Notes: generated by a model from the sequence alone, not told the origin. Numbered from the stretch's first letter, positions 19,037 through 29,186 are shown. The stretch is 64,000 bases of DNA from Gammaproteobacteria bacterium (GCA_022824965.1 JAJDYY010000008.1:637482-701481), one strand, 5' to 3'. Numbers and translations are program-made.

Positions 19037-20449
19037 ATGAGGTTTCAACGGCTGATTTGCACAATCGTCGCACCCTTCTTGCTTCATCCCTTACCTAGCC
19101 TGGCCGGACAAAGTGCCAGTCTTGAGACCGTTGGCATCTACAACGTCCAGGATTTGAGCAAGAAAACGGAAATTATCAGCATCCAGAAATCCACCCGGCG
19201 TATGGCATTGTCCTGCAGCTCGAAAGGTATCGTCGATATCCTCTCCATTGCCACGCCTGCAAAACCCCGTCTGCTGCATCGACTCAAAGTCACCGATGGC
19301 AGTGAAATCAGTTCAGTCGCCTTTCACCCGACAGAAAATCTTTTTGCCGTGGCTGTCATTCACCCGGACCCGTTTACCGCAGGGTCGATCCAGTTTCATG
19401 ATGCGGATAGCGGGGAACTTCTGACAGCCTTGGCAGCCGGCGTGCATCCGGACAGCCTGGCATTCAGTCCAAACGGCAGGTACCTGGTGGCGGCTAACGA
19501 AGGTGAAGCCTACCGTTATGCGGGCAGGCATTACGAATCGCCCGAGGGCAGTGTAACCCACGTCGCCTTCGGGGACGGTCTGCAGGACCCGGCCGTTACC
19601 CAAATTTCACTTGGGGACTACAGCGATGTCGAGGGAATGCTGCACCGATCGCATGGCCGCGCGTTTCCTAGAAACGTGATCGGCGGAAACAGCGATGAGG
19701 AAACCGAAGTGCCAATCAAGGACAACACCCCGGCCAACACGGAACCGGAGTACGTGGCCTTCTCCCCGGACAGCAGCAAGGCCTATGTCTCCTTGCAGGA
19801 GAACAACGGCATCTTGGTAATTGATGTGGCCACCGCGAGCATCGAGAAAGTGTTCGGTCTTGGAATGACGGAACACCCGGCTGACATCCGGGACGATGGC
19901 CGGGTGAAATTCAGCAAGAAACTGCGGGCACTGCGGGAGCCGGACGGGATTGCGGTCAGTCCTGACGGCAGATTCGTGCTGACGGCAGACGAAGGGGATA
20001 CGGATCCCAAGGCTTCCAAGGTGCTCGGTAACAAACCTGCGGGCGGGGGGCGCACACTCAGTGTATTTGATGCGGTTACCGGCGCACTGATCGCAGACAC
20101 CGGCAGTCAACTGGACCAGATGGCCCATGCGGCAGGGCTCTATCCGGACGGGCGCAGCGACAACAAGGGCTCCGAGCCGGAAAGTGTGGTCGGTTTCGAG
20201 ATCGCAGGCGTGCTGCATGCCGCCGTGGCCCTGGAACGGGCGAATGCCATCGCCCTGGTTTCCCTTGTCGAGCCCGAGCACCCCAGAGCAATCGACGTGG
20301 AGCCGGTCGGGCCGGAAGCTGGCTCAGGAACCCAGTACGCGCCGGAAGGACTGGCCCATTATGAGCACGATGGTCAACATTTTGTCTACAGTGCCAATGA
20401 GAAGAGCGGCACCCTGACCGTGATGCAAGTCAAAAATTCAAACCCGTAA
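19037..20449 (+). CDS. Choice-of-anchor I family secreted beta-propeller protein
   Basis: 470 residues with a signal peptide (cleavage near LAGQS). Repeated blade-like segments are visible: SVAFHPTENLFAVAV, SLAFSPNGRYLVAANEGEA, YVAFSPDSSKAYVSLQENN and GIAVSPDGRFVLTADEGDTD. The combination of EGEAY, EPEYV, EPDGI, EPESV and APEGL motifs fits the choice-of-anchor I family, often annotated as alkaline phosphatase-like. I see no catalytic metal site, so activity is unknown. It has its own AGGAG site after the porin terminator. No anchor domain is visible at the C-terminus. Confidence 0.8.
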   Translation: MRFQRLICTIVAPFLLHPLPSLAGQSASLETVGIYNVQDLSKKTEIISIQKSTRRMALSCSSKGIVDILSIATPAKPRLLHRLKVTDGSEISSVAFHPTENLFAVAVIHPDPFTAGSIQFHDADSGELLTALAAGVHPDSLAFSPNGRYLVAANEGEAYRYAGRHYESPEGSVTHVAFGDGLQDPAVTQISLGDYSDVEGMLHRSHGRAFPRNVIGGNSDEETEVPIKDNTPANTEPEYVAFSPDSSKAYVSLQENNGILVIDVATASIEKVFGLGMTEHPADIRDDGRVKFSKKLRALREPDGIAVSPDGRFVLTADEGDTDPKASKVLGNKPAGGGRTLSVFDAVTGALIADTGSQLDQMAHAAGLYPDGRSDNKGSEPESVVGFEIAGVLHAAVALERANAIALVSLVEPEHPRAIDVEPVGPEAGSGTQYAPEGLAHYEHDGQHFVYSANEKSGTLTVMQVKNSNP

Positions 20450-20457
20450 GCCGGGGC

Positions 20458-20943
20458 TTACCGCAATACCACCTGAAATACCTGCTCCAGGAGTTTCTGG
20501 TTCTCGAAGAATATATAAAACCGGTACTCGCCCGGGACCAGTTCGTACTGCTCGGCAAACTCAAAGGCCATGGTATGGGTGTAATCCAGCGTGGATTCCT
20601 CTTGCAGAATTTCGATCTTGTCGATGTATTCTCCGGTGTTGGGATTGACCATGGTTGGCACGTGGTAGACCAGGTGCAGCGTGGGCTTGCCGGCAAACCC
20701 TCCTCGGGACAGCCAGTAACGGACCCCGAACTTGGTTCCCAGCCGGGCTGTGATCACGGTCGCGGGTTCCAGCGGGCCTTCGCTCGTCACCGCGCGATCG
20801 CCCTCCTTGAACTCCTCCATGCCGCGCGAGAATATTCCGTATTCGAAATCGTAGATGGTGCGTTGTTCGTTCGCCAAGGCCAAACTTGCAACCAGGCACA
20901 TCAGGAAAAAGACCGCTTTTATTTTTGTCACACGGGTACTCAT
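20458..20943 (-). CDS. Small secreted protein, possibly DUF3859
   Basis: 161 residues from ATG 20943, with signal peptide MSTRVTKIKAVFFLMCLVASLALA. The mature part is beta-rich (YDFEYGIFSRG, KFGVRYWLSRG, LHLVYHVPTMVNPNTGEY, EYRFYIFFENQKLLEQVFQVVLR), like an immunoglobulin-type sandwich. The pattern reminds me of DUF3859, a family of unknown function, but I am not certain. It is convergent with the beta-propeller gene (8-base gap) and divergent from dgkA. Confidence 0.6.
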   Translation of the reverse strand: MSTRVTKIKAVFFLMCLVASLALANEQRTIYDFEYGIFSRGMEEFKEGDRAVTSEGPLEPATVITARLGTKFGVRYWLSRGGFAGKPTLHLVYHVPTMVNPNTGEYIDKIEILQEESTLDYTHTMAFEFAEQYELVPGEYRFYIFFENQKLLEQVFQVVLR

Positions 20944-21027
20944 AGCATCTGAGAAGTGGGTATCAATTTTACCATAGGGCATGTATGTTGATGCACATAT
21001 AATCAGACCCTCACCCGTTTCACCAGC

Positions 21028-21402
21028 ATGGCAGGCTCACCCCACACAGGACTCAGGCGTCTTCTCGGAGCACTTTCCAACAGTGCAGCTGGTCTTCATG
21101 CCGCATGGAAAAACGAAGAGGCCTTCAGGCAGGAATTGCTTCTTGCCATCGTACTGTTCCCCACCGCCTTCTGGCTTGGTGAAAACAGTGTACAGATCGC
21201 CCTCCTGCTGCTATCCGTGTTGATCGTTTTGATTGTTGAACTTCTCAATACCTGTGTGGAGGCGACCATCGACCGCATTGGTCACGAGTATCATGAGCTT
21301 TCGAAAAGGGCCAAGGATATCGGCTCCGCGGCAGTCGGGGTCAGTCTTGCCACCTTGCTGGTGGTATGGGGTTTGGTTGCCTATGCAAGGTTCTTCGAGT
21401 AG
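21028..21402 (+). CDS. dgkA: Diacylglycerol kinase
   Basis: 124 residues, three membrane helices. It recycles diacylglycerol to phosphatidic acid in the inner membrane, for example after lipid headgroup transfer. The catalytic signature ELLNTCVEATIDRIGHEYHE, including the conserved Glu residues, followed by LSKRAKDIGSAAV, is unmistakable. The N-terminal amphipathic helix contains AGLHAAWKNEEAFRQE. It stands alone between a small secreted protein and ppk. Confidence 0.96.
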   Translation: MAGSPHTGLRRLLGALSNSAAGLHAAWKNEEAFRQELLLAIVLFPTAFWLGENSVQIALLLLSVLIVLIVELLNTCVEATIDRIGHEYHELSKRAKDIGSAAVGVSLATLLVVWGLVAYARFFE

Positions 21403-21552
21403 GACAACTCATGGCCTGTGCGCGAGGGCGATCCGCAGGCCCGCCGTTGCGATCAGCGTGCCAATGAGTTCACCTGCTACCGTGTCAGGCTGCACCTGAA
21501 AAGAGGCTTCGAGTATACTTTACGGTAACGCATGGCACTGTGGTAGCAAGAC

Positions 21553-23631
21553 GTGGACGAGCAGAATTTCGGACTTGCAGAAAATTACATCAACCGTGAA
21601 CTCAGCCTGCTGAAGTTCAATACTCGCGTATTGCAGCAGGCACGGGACCCATCCACGCCGCTGCTTGAACGGCTCAAGTTCCTGTGTATCTCCTGCAGCA
21701 ATCTGGACGAGTTTTTTGAAATCCGAGTCGGGGGAGTCAAGCAGCATATTGAGTTGGATATCGCGCATATCACAGCAGACGGTATCGCACCCCGGGATTT
21801 GCTCAAGCGTATTCACACCGAAGCTTCGGAACTCGTGGCCGAGCAATATCGCGTCTTCAACGAAGAACTGCAGCCCGAGCTGGATGCGCAGAACATCCGG
21901 TTTATTGCCCGTGAACAGTGGACACCTGCGCAAAGCCTGTGGTTACGCCAGTACTTCCTGGACGAAGTCGAACCGGTGCTCAGTCCACTCGGCCTTGACC
22001 CGGCCCATCCTTTTCCCCGCATCATCAACAAGGCGCTCAATTTTATCGTACAGCTTGAAGGCCTAGATGCTTTTGGGCGGGAAGGGGAGCATGCCGTGGT
22101 GCAGGCGCCCCGGTCCCTGCCGCGACTGATTCGCTTGCCCGATGAAATCAACGAGCAGGAAGGTGAAAACTATGTCTTTCTATCCTCGGTCATGCACGCC
22201 TTCATGAATGAGTTGTTCGAGGGCCTGACGGTCAAGGGTAGTTACCAGTTTCGGCTGACGCGCAACAGCGACCTGTTTCTGGATGACGAGGAAATCGATG
22301 ATCTCATGCGAGCCCTCGAAGGCGAACTTGCCTCACGCAAGTACGGGGATGCCGTGCGCCTTGAGGTAGCCGACAATTGCCCGGAAGAGCTCGTCACCTA
22401 CCTTCTGCAACAATTTTCACTGTCAGCAGTTGACCTGTACCGTGTGAACGGGCCGGTCAACCTGAACCGGCTCAGTCAGGCGTACGATCTGGTTGAACGT
22501 TCGGACCTGAAGTACCCGCCGTTTACCGCGGGACTTCCCCAATCATTCAGCCACAACGTCAATCTGTTTACCCAGATCAAACAGGCAGACATCCTGCTGC
22601 ACCACCCGTACCAGTCGTTCGCCCCGGTGATTGATTTTGTGCGCCAGGCAGCGGAGGACCCCAAGGTGCTGGCGATCAAGCAGACGCTGTACCGGACCGG
22701 ACCGGATTCGCCCATCGTCGACAACCTGGTAAAGGCCGCTCGTACCGGCAAGGAAGTCACCGTCGTCATCGAACTCATGGCACGGTTCGATGAGGCCGCC
22801 AACATCTCCCTTGCAAACCGTTTGCAAAAAGCTGGCGCCCACGTCGTGTACGGAATCGTGGGCAAGAAAACCCATGGTAAGATGATCCTGATTGTCCGTC
22901 GTGAGGGAAATGGCCTGCAGCGTTATGCCCATTTTGGTACAGGCAACTACCACGAGAAGACCACGCGTTTGTATACAGACTACGGGATGTTCACCTGTGA
23001 TACGCAACTGACTGCCGATGCCCATGAGATTTTTCTCGAGCTCACCAGTTTCACCAAGGTTCCCAGCCTGAAAACTGTCCTGCAGGCTCCGTTTACCTTG
23101 TACAACACGCTGGTCGAACTGATCGACAACGAAATCGAACATGCCAAACAGGGCCGGCCGGCGCGGATCATCGCCAAGTTCAATTCTCTGGTTGAACCGC
23201 AAGTCATCCAGGCGCTGTATCGGGCCTCAAGTGCCGGGGTGAAGATACAACTGATCGTACGGGGCACCTGCTGTTTGCGACCGGGCTTGCCAGGCATATC
23301 CGAGAATATCGAGGTGCGCTCCATTGTCGGGCGCTTTCTGGAGCATACACGTGCCTGCTATTTCCTGAACGATGGTGATCCCAAGGTGTTTTGTTCAAGT
23401 GCCGACTGGATGGATCGAAACTTTTTCCGACGCGTGGAAGTGTGCTGGCCGATACGTGATCCGGTCTTGCGGGACCGTATTGCCGAGGAACTCAAGGTCT
23501 ACCTGAAAGATGGCCAGCAAGCATGGATCCTGCAATCAGACGGCAGCTACACACCGCTCCAGGATCGCGACCCAGGCACCTACAGCGCCCAACAGACGCT
23601 GCTCAACCAGCTGGCGCGAGCCAGCTACTAG
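21553..23631 (+). CDS. ppk: Polyphosphate kinase 1
   Basis: 692 residues starting at GTG; the nearest upstream ATG in frame (21532) is stopped after four codons. Ppk1 makes polyphosphate from ATP reversibly. The four-domain layout is recognisable: N-terminal YINRELSLLKFNTRVLQQA, head domain, and C-terminal catalytic parts with YAHFGTGNYHEKTTRLYTDY (autophosphorylated His) and KTHGKMILIVRREG. Arg and Lys for ATP binding lie in KQTLYRTG. The stop overlaps the ppx stop inside CTAG. Confidence 0.97.
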   Translation: MDEQNFGLAENYINRELSLLKFNTRVLQQARDPSTPLLERLKFLCISCSNLDEFFEIRVGGVKQHIELDIAHITADGIAPRDLLKRIHTEASELVAEQYRVFNEELQPELDAQNIRFIAREQWTPAQSLWLRQYFLDEVEPVLSPLGLDPAHPFPRIINKALNFIVQLEGLDAFGREGEHAVVQAPRSLPRLIRLPDEINEQEGENYVFLSSVMHAFMNELFEGLTVKGSYQFRLTRNSDLFLDDEEIDDLMRALEGELASRKYGDAVRLEVADNCPEELVTYLLQQFSLSAVDLYRVNGPVNLNRLSQAYDLVERSDLKYPPFTAGLPQSFSHNVNLFTQIKQADILLHHPYQSFAPVIDFVRQAAEDPKVLAIKQTLYRTGPDSPIVDNLVKAARTGKEVTVVIELMARFDEAANISLANRLQKAGAHVVYGIVGKKTHGKMILIVRREGNGLQRYAHFGTGNYHEKTTRLYTDYGMFTCDTQLTADAHEIFLELTSFTKVPSLKTVLQAPFTLYNTLVELIDNEIEHAKQGRPARIIAKFNSLVEPQVIQALYRASSAGVKIQLIVRGTCCLRPGLPGISENIEVRSIVGRFLEHTRACYFLNDGDPKVFCSSADWMDRNFFRRVEVCWPIRDPVLRDRIAEELKVYLKDGQQAWILQSDGSYTPLQDRDPGTYSAQQTLLNQLARASY

Positions 23632-25172
23632 TGGTCGACTCCACCAATTCTCATATTGACGCCCAGCACTTCCAGGAAGCTCTCTTCCAGCTTGAGCTCT
23701 GCAACCGTCAAGGGATGCTTCTGCAGCCACTTTTGGGCGAGCACGATTTCCGCACAGCCGGCGTTCTTGCGCACTTTCACGGGCGGTATTTTCTTCGGCA
23801 CCCGGTCGCGGTTGATCAGCACAGCGAGTCGCAGGATGACAATCATGTACATCGCCTGGACTTGCCAGCGGGCCGGCAACTGGTCGACCAGTTCGGTGCT
23901 GATCTTGCGGCGGTGATTGCCTACCAGACAGGCAAGCAGGCGCTGTTCGTTCCATGAGAACCCGGGCAGGTCTCCATTATTGAGTATGTACGCGCCATGC
24001 CGGTGGTAACGTGAGTGGGAGATGTCCAGGCCGATCTCGTGCAAATCCGCTGCCCATATCAAGAACGGGTAAGCCAGATCCTTGTCGATCTTGAGGACAT
24101 TGGATACTTTTTCCAGCAGTCGCAGTGCCGTGGTTTTGATCCTTGCGGAATGCTCGGAGTCCACATGGTAGCGACGCATCAGGGAAAGCACGGTTCTGTC
24201 CCGTGTGTCATGGTGATGGATGCGGCCCTCCAGGTCATATAGCAGGCCTTCACGAAGACCGCCTTCCGAAGCTGTCATTTCTTCTATTTCCAGTTCGGAA
24301 AAGATGGCCTTCAGCACCACCAGTCCGCCAGCAAATACCGGTTTGCGTTCCTTGGCCAGCGAATCGAACTGGACATGCTCCATGCTCTTCGCTTCTTGCA
24401 ACTCGCCAATCAGTCCTCCGATGCCCCGGTAGGTGATGCCGCGATCACTCAATTCACGCTCGCGCATCAGCTGGTCAATTGTCCGGATCGTACCCGCCGT
24501 ACCCACCACATAGTCCCAGCCAAGGTTTTTCACGGAAGCGATAATCGGCCGCAGCTGCAACTTGGCCTCGACCAGCGCCTTCTTGAATCTCTTCTTCTCC
24601 AGGCTGCCCTGCTCGAAAAACTTCAGGCTCATGCCGACACAGCCCATCTGAACGCTTTCCATCAGGATCGGTCGGCTTTTCTCCCCAATGATGATTTCGG
24701 TACTGCCTCCACCGATGTCGATGACCAGCCACTTCCCCGGTGGCCCAGTGACGGAATGAATCGTACCGTGGTAAATCAGACGTGCCTCTTCGACACCCGA
24801 GATGACCTGGATCGGGTGACCGAGGGCGTCTTCAGCGCGCTGTATGAATTCACGGCTGTTCTTGGCCCGGCGAAAGGTGTTGGTCCCCACGACCCGCACT
24901 GAATCGGCGTGCATCTCCTGCATCCTCTGGCCAAACCGTTGCAGGCATTCGATGGCCCGGACCTGCGCATCCTCGGAAATCTTGCCCGAGGCATCGAGGC
25001 CGGCACCGAGCCGCACCATCTCCCGGATCCGGTCGATAACCTTCAACTGGCCGTGCTGGTCGCGTGCGACCACCATGTGGAAACTGTTTGAACCCAAGTC
25101 CACCGCAGCGATGACAGAAGAAACTTCTAGCGGTGGGTCGTCGGGATGCCGGACCGGAGAAAGAGCTTCCAT
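23628..25172 (-). CDS. ppx: Exopolyphosphatase (Ppx/GppA family)
   Basis: 514 residues. Ppx removes terminal phosphates from polyphosphate; the related GppA acts on pppGpp. The ASKHA ATPase-like core shows AAVDLGSNSFHMVVAR (residues ~24-39), VVGTNTFRRAKNSREF and VIDIGGGSTEIIIG. A C-terminal HD-like domain has LIWAADLHEIGLDISHSRYHRHGAYIL, as in E. coli Ppx. Convergent pairing with ppk favours Ppx over GppA. The first ~20 residues (MEALSPVRHPDDPPLE) are extra; start is not certain. Confidence 0.95.
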   Translation of the reverse strand: MEALSPVRHPDDPPLEVSSVIAAVDLGSNSFHMVVARDQHGQLKVIDRIREMVRLGAGLDASGKISEDAQVRAIECLQRFGQRMQEMHADSVRVVGTNTFRRAKNSREFIQRAEDALGHPIQVISGVEEARLIYHGTIHSVTGPPGKWLVIDIGGGSTEIIIGEKSRPILMESVQMGCVGMSLKFFEQGSLEKKRFKKALVEAKLQLRPIIASVKNLGWDYVVGTAGTIRTIDQLMRERELSDRGITYRGIGGLIGELQEAKSMEHVQFDSLAKERKPVFAGGLVVLKAIFSELEIEEMTASEGGLREGLLYDLEGRIHHHDTRDRTVLSLMRRYHVDSEHSARIKTTALRLLEKVSNVLKIDKDLAYPFLIWAADLHEIGLDISHSRYHRHGAYILNNGDLPGFSWNEQRLLACLVGNHRRKISTELVDQLPARWQVQAMYMIVILRLAVLINRDRVPKKIPPVKVRKNAGCAEIVLAQKWLQKHPLTVAELKLEESFLEVLGVNMRIGGVDH

Positions 25173-25710
25173 AGACGCTGACTAGCGTATCAAATGAGCC
25201 AAGCAGACCCAACAAGTTTTTGATCAAGCCCGGCACTGGCAAACAACCCGGGCAGGCAGGCCCGCAGTAGCCAGGTCGTCATTTCGAACTCCCTGAAAAA
25301 CCGGCTCCGGGATGACTCAACCTGCCTGTCGAGGACCGGCGTGGCCCGCCTCGATCAGCCATTCCAGCCCAGCGCCGGTGACTTGCCGGACCAAGGGTCG
25401 ATCGCGGAGCCATGAATGCAGGCTTGGCCGCTCGGGAAAGGCTGGGGGATGACGTGGTTTCATACAGAGCCCGTGCTCGCTGGTAACAGCTTTTATCAAG
25501 CAAGGCCTATGGTCGTCACCGCCATAATTATATATGATAGCCGCCCTCGCATTAGAACCGATGGAAATACGATAACAGCCCCAGCCTGCTTTTCCCCTGT
25601 AACCCTGTGAGCAAAGAGCCGCTTGCTGTGCGTGCAAGCCGTCAAATGCCTAGCCCTGGTGTGGGGTTGAAAGCGAAACCTGATTCAAGTCACTCAAGGA
25701 AATTCTCAAG
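25173..25710. other. Intergenic region upstream of pntA, no gene supported
   Basis: 538 bases between the divergent ppx and pntA starts. Short open frames here have no family pattern, and I reject them. A TATGAT-like -10 element occurs in the AT-rich spot near 25530-25537 and could serve pntA, leaving a leader of about 170 bases. I see no clear operator or structured RNA. Confidence 0.5.
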
Positions 25711-27279
25711 ATGAAGATTGGTGTCCCAAATGAAATACACAAAGACGAGCATCGTGTAGCAATGACGCCGGATACGGCCGAGCGCCTGCAAAAGCTCGGC
25801 TATGAATGTGCCATCGAAGCCGGTGCAGGTGCACGCGCAAAATTCACCGATGACATGTATCAGGAATCCGGGGTCGCCGTGGTCTCGGATACCCGGCAAC
25901 TGTGGGCTGAGTCCGATATCGTCCTCAAGGTGCGTGCCCCGGAACAGCATACAGGCCTTGGCATTCACGAGACTGAACTACTGCGTGAGGGTGGAACGCT
26001 GATCAGCTTTATCTGGCCGGCACAGAATGAAGCCCTGATGGAACATCTGAAGACCCGCAAGGGGACCGTCCTCGCCATGGACTCCGTGCCCAGAATCTCC
26101 AGGGCCCAGAAACTCGATGCCCTGTCTTCCATGGCCAATATCGCAGGCTACCGTGCGGTCATAGAGGCATCGAATCATTTCGGCCGATTTTTTACCGGCC
26201 AGATCACTGCGGCGGGCAAGGTGCCACCTGCCAAAGTCATGGTCATTGGTGCGGGCGTTGCTGGGCTTGCCGCCGTCGGCACCGCCAACGGACTTGGTGC
26301 AATCGTACGGGCATTCGATACACGCCCGGAGGTCAAGCAGCAGGTTGAAAGCATGGGTGCACAGTTTCTCGAGCTTGACTTCGAAGAGGAGGAAAGCGGG
26401 GGTACGGCAGGCGGCTATGCCAAAGTCATGAGCAAGGAGTTCATAGAGGCCGAGATGGCCCTGTTCAGGGAGCAGGCAAAAGAAGTCGACATTATCATCA
26501 CGACCGCATTGATCCCGGGCAAACCGGCGCCAAAACTGATCCTCGAAGACATGGTTGTGATGATGAAGGAAGGCAGCGTCGTGGTCGATCTCGCGGCCGA
26601 GCAGGGTGGCAACTGTGAGCTGACCAGCCCGGGTGAGGTTGTGGTCAAGCACGGAGTCACGCTGATCGGCTACATGGATTTGCCAAGCCGGCTGCCAACC
26701 CAGTCCAGCCAACTGTACGGCTCCAATCTGTGCCATCTGCTCAGCGACATGACGCCTGAAAAAGACGGCAACCTGGTCGTGGACATGGAAGATGATGTCA
26801 TTCGCGGGACCACGGTGATCCACCAGGGAGAGATCACCTGGCCGCCACCTCCCATCTCGGTTTCCGCAGCTCCGGCAATGGCAGCAGCAGCGGCACCGGC
26901 CCCTGTTGCTGAAGAGCCGGTCAGGAAAAAGAGCGGGATGAAGTTCGCCATTACCCTGGCGGTAGCGGCACTTGCGCTGTGGGGGCTGGGCAATTATGCC
27001 CCCGGGGAATTCATGCAACACTTCACCGTGTTCGTGCTGTCCTGCTTTATTGGATACTGGGTGGTCTGGAACGTCACCCCTGCGCTGCACACGCCATTGA
27101 TGAGTGTAACGAACGCAATCAGCAGCGTGATCATCATCGGTGCACTGCTGCAGATCGGAAGCAGCAGTGGTCTGATCGTGGTCCTGGCGACGATTTCCGT
27201 GCTGATTGCCTCGATCAATATTGGCGGGGGCTTTTTCGTCACGCAGCGCATGCTGCAGATGTTCCGTAAAGAAGAGTAA
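25711..27279 (+). CDS. pntA: NAD(P) transhydrogenase subunit alpha
   Basis: 522 residues, single-chain alpha subunit. With PntB it transfers hydride from NADH to NADP+ using the proton gradient, making NADPH. The NAD-binding domain I has [20 protein letters not shown] at the start and [22 protein letters not shown] near residue 170. A proline/alanine-rich linker ([19 protein letters not shown]) leads to about four C-terminal membrane helices (from ~410). pntB follows after 14 bases. Confidence 0.97.
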   Translation: MKIGVPNEIHKDEHRVAMTPDTAERLQKLGYECAIEAGAGARAKFTDDMYQESGVAVVSDTRQLWAESDIVLKVRAPEQHTGLGIHETELLREGGTLISFIWPAQNEALMEHLKTRKGTVLAMDSVPRISRAQKLDALSSMANIAGYRAVIEASNHFGRFFTGQITAAGKVPPAKVMVIGAGVAGLAAVGTANGLGAIVRAFDTRPEVKQQVESMGAQFLELDFEEEESGGTAGGYAKVMSKEFIEAEMALFREQAKEVDIIITTALIPGKPAPKLILEDMVVMMKEGSVVVDLAAEQGGNCELTSPGEVVVKHGVTLIGYMDLPSRLPTQSSQLYGSNLCHLLSDMTPEKDGNLVVDMEDDVIRGTTVIHQGEITWPPPPISVSAAPAMAAAAAPAPVAEEPVRKKSGMKFAITLAVAALALWGLGNYAPGEFMQHFTVFVLSCFIGYWVVWNVTPALHTPLMSVTNAISSVIIIGALLQIGSSSGLIVVLATISVLIASINIGGGFFVTQRMLQMFRKEE

Positions 27280-27293
27280 GGGAGAGCAATTTC

Positions 27294-28682
27294 ATGAATC
27301 CACAACTTTTAACTGCCTCGTATCTTGCAGCAGGCGCTCTCTTTATTCTGAGTCTGAACGGCTTGAGTCACCAGGAATCCGCGCGGCGCGGCAATCTCTG
27401 CGGCATGCTCGGCATGGCCATCGCGGTGGTGGCAACGATATTGAGCGGGCAGGTCGGCGGCTTCGAGAAACTGCTTCCCGCCATGATCATCGGCGGGCTG
27501 ATCGGCGCATTCATCGCCTCACGCGTGGAGATGACGCAAATGCCGGAACTGGTCGCCATCTTGCACAGCTTCGTGGGACTGGCTGCCGTGCTGGTCGGCG
27601 TTTCCAGCTACCTGGACCCCAACGCGCACTTCGTGGGCGCCGAGAAAGTCATACATGAAGTGGAGGTCTTTGTGGGCGTCTTCATTGGCGCCATCACCTT
27701 CACGGGATCGGTGATCGCCTTCGGGAAACTCAAAGGGTCGATCAGCGGAAAACCCCTGATGCTGCCGGGACGGCACTGGATGAACCTGGTGGCCTTGCTG
27801 GCCTGTTTCTACTTCGGCTATGTATTCCTGGGATCAGACTCCCATGCGGCAGGCCTTGTCCCGCTGCTGATCATGACGTTCATCGCGTTCGCCATTGGCG
27901 TTCACCTGATCATGGCCATTGGTGGTGCAGACATGCCGGTGGTCGTCTCGATGCTGAACAGCTACTCGGGATGGGCAGCAGCCGCTACCGGCTTCATGCT
28001 GGGCAATACCGCCCTGATTATCGTGGGATCCCTGGTCGGCTCCAGCGGCGCGATCCTGAGCTACATCATGTGTCGTGCAATGAACCGGAAATTCCTGAGC
28101 GTAATCCTTGGAGGCTTTGGAACCGCTTCGGGAACCGCCGTTGATACTGAACAGGGCGAGGTCACCTCGACCAGTGCAGAGGAAGTCGCGTCCATGCTGA
28201 AAGATGCCAGTGAAGTGATCTTTGTTCCGGGGTATGGAATGGCCGTTGCGCAGGCCCAGTCTACGGTCAGCGAGATCACCAAAAAGCTGCGTGCCAAGGG
28301 CGTGAATGTACGTTTTGGTATACACCCGGTTGCAGGACGCCTGCCCGGCCACATGAACGTACTGCTTGCAGAAGCCAAGGTCCCGTACGACATCGTACTG
28401 GAGATGGATGAACTCAACGAAGACTTCCCGGAAACCGATGTATCCCTGGTGATCGGGGCGAACGACATCGTCAACCCCAGCGCACAGACGGACCCGAACA
28501 GTCCGATTGCAGGCATGCCGGTGCTGGAGGTGTGGAAGGCAAAAACCTGTGTGGTTCTCAAGCGCAGCATGGCTTCCGGATACGCCGGGGTTGATAACCC
28601 GCTGTTCTTCCATGACAACACCGAGATGCTGTTCGGGGATGCCAAGGAAAGCATGGATGCCGTCCTTCAGCACCTAGACTAG
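27294..28682 (+). CDS. pntB: NAD(P) transhydrogenase subunit beta
   Basis: 462 residues. The N-terminal half carries about nine membrane helices of the proton channel. The C-terminal half is the NADP-binding domain III, with [17 protein letters not shown] (about residues 315-331), [18 protein letters not shown] and [28 protein letters not shown] near the end is family-typical. AGGGAGAG before the start is a good ribosome-binding site. Confidence 0.98.
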   Translation: MNPQLLTASYLAAGALFILSLNGLSHQESARRGNLCGMLGMAIAVVATILSGQVGGFEKLLPAMIIGGLIGAFIASRVEMTQMPELVAILHSFVGLAAVLVGVSSYLDPNAHFVGAEKVIHEVEVFVGVFIGAITFTGSVIAFGKLKGSISGKPLMLPGRHWMNLVALLACFYFGYVFLGSDSHAAGLVPLLIMTFIAFAIGVHLIMAIGGADMPVVVSMLNSYSGWAAAATGFMLGNTALIIVGSLVGSSGAILSYIMCRAMNRKFLSVILGGFGTASGTAVDTEQGEVTSTSAEEVASMLKDASEVIFVPGYGMAVAQAQSTVSEITKKLRAKGVNVRFGIHPVAGRLPGHMNVLLAEAKVPYDIVLEMDELNEDFPETDVSLVIGANDIVNPSAQTDPNSPIAGMPVLEVWKAKTCVVLKRSMASGYAGVDNPLFFHDNTEMLFGDAKESMDAVLQHLD

Positions 28683-28746
28683 CCTCTACTGTCCACCATA
28701 TCCGGTGCCCTTGGCAAGACAGGGGTAAACCAACCTGGGCTCCCGG

Positions 28747-28770
28747 GACCGAGTGGTCTCACCACCGGTC
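28747..28770 (+). terminator. Possible terminator after pntB
   Basis: GACCG-A-GTGGT and ACCACCGGTC can pair as a 10-bp stem with one bulged A and a 3-base loop. The following DNA (CTGTACTTCTCTTTT) is pyrimidine-rich but not a clean T-run, so termination efficiency is uncertain. Confidence 0.45.
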
Positions 28771-28931
28771 CTGTACTTCTCTTTTGCAGGCGAGAGAGGC
28801 ACGAACGGTGCATGCTCTAAAATCAGGCTTGGCCCGGGACGGATTTCTCACCAAACCTTAGCCAAGGCTTAACATAAGTTTCATGTTTCTCTTCTACCCT
28901 GTTTCTCGAATTCACAAATATTCGAGTAGCG

Positions 28932-29138
28932 ATGGCAATTACCTACAAACTGGAAGATCAGCGCGTGACCTTCCACTGGGACAAACAGACCAACCTGTGG
29001 ACCGTCAAGAGTGAAGACATCGAAGACCTGAACCTTGAAGCAAAAAGCTTCAATTCAATTTTGAAAATGCTGAAGAACAAGCATCCGGAATTCAGCACTT
29101 CCATACGCGTCTTTTTCCCGGACTCGGTCAAGGCGTAA
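28932..29138 (+). CDS. 68-residue soluble protein, DUF1902-like
   Basis: A small protein with a beta-beta-beta-alpha pattern: AITYKLEDQRVTFHWDKQTNLWTVKSEDIEDLNLEA, then a helix (SFNSILKMLKNKHPEF) and a final strand IRVFFP. This resembles small DUF1902/HicB-like folds (strand, x-W-x-V-x-S-x-D-I-x-x-L). No partner toxin gene lies beside it, so a HicB antitoxin role is not supported. The codon use looks normal. Family assignment is tentative. Confidence 0.6.
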   Translation: MAITYKLEDQRVTFHWDKQTNLWTVKSEDIEDLNLEAKSFNSILKMLKNKHPEFSTSIRVFFPDSVKA

Positions 29139-29152
29139 CGTACTCCAACAGC

Positions 29153-29186
29153 GATCAAGTAAGGTGAAAACCTCCCTTACCTGATC
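29153..29186. repeat. Inverted repeat between convergent genes
   Basis: GATCA-A-GTAAGG and CCTTAC-C-TGATC form an 11-bp stem with one mismatch and a 10-base loop. It lies between the stops of the 68-residue protein and the HlyD gene, so it may act as a two-way terminator, although neither side has a good T-run. Confidence 0.5.

Noticed and set aside
21403..21552. Pho box upstream of ppk
   Set aside because: A single TGTCA at about 21483 has no partner at 11 bases, so it does not form a Pho box.
25317..25637. 106-codon open frame in the ppx-pntA gap
   Set aside because: Composition is Arg/Gly/Pro/His-rich with no domain pattern or ribosome-binding site; typical of chance frames in GC-rich DNA.
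28932..29138. HicB antitoxin
   Set aside because: No HicA-type toxin is adjacent and the fold pattern alone is too weak.
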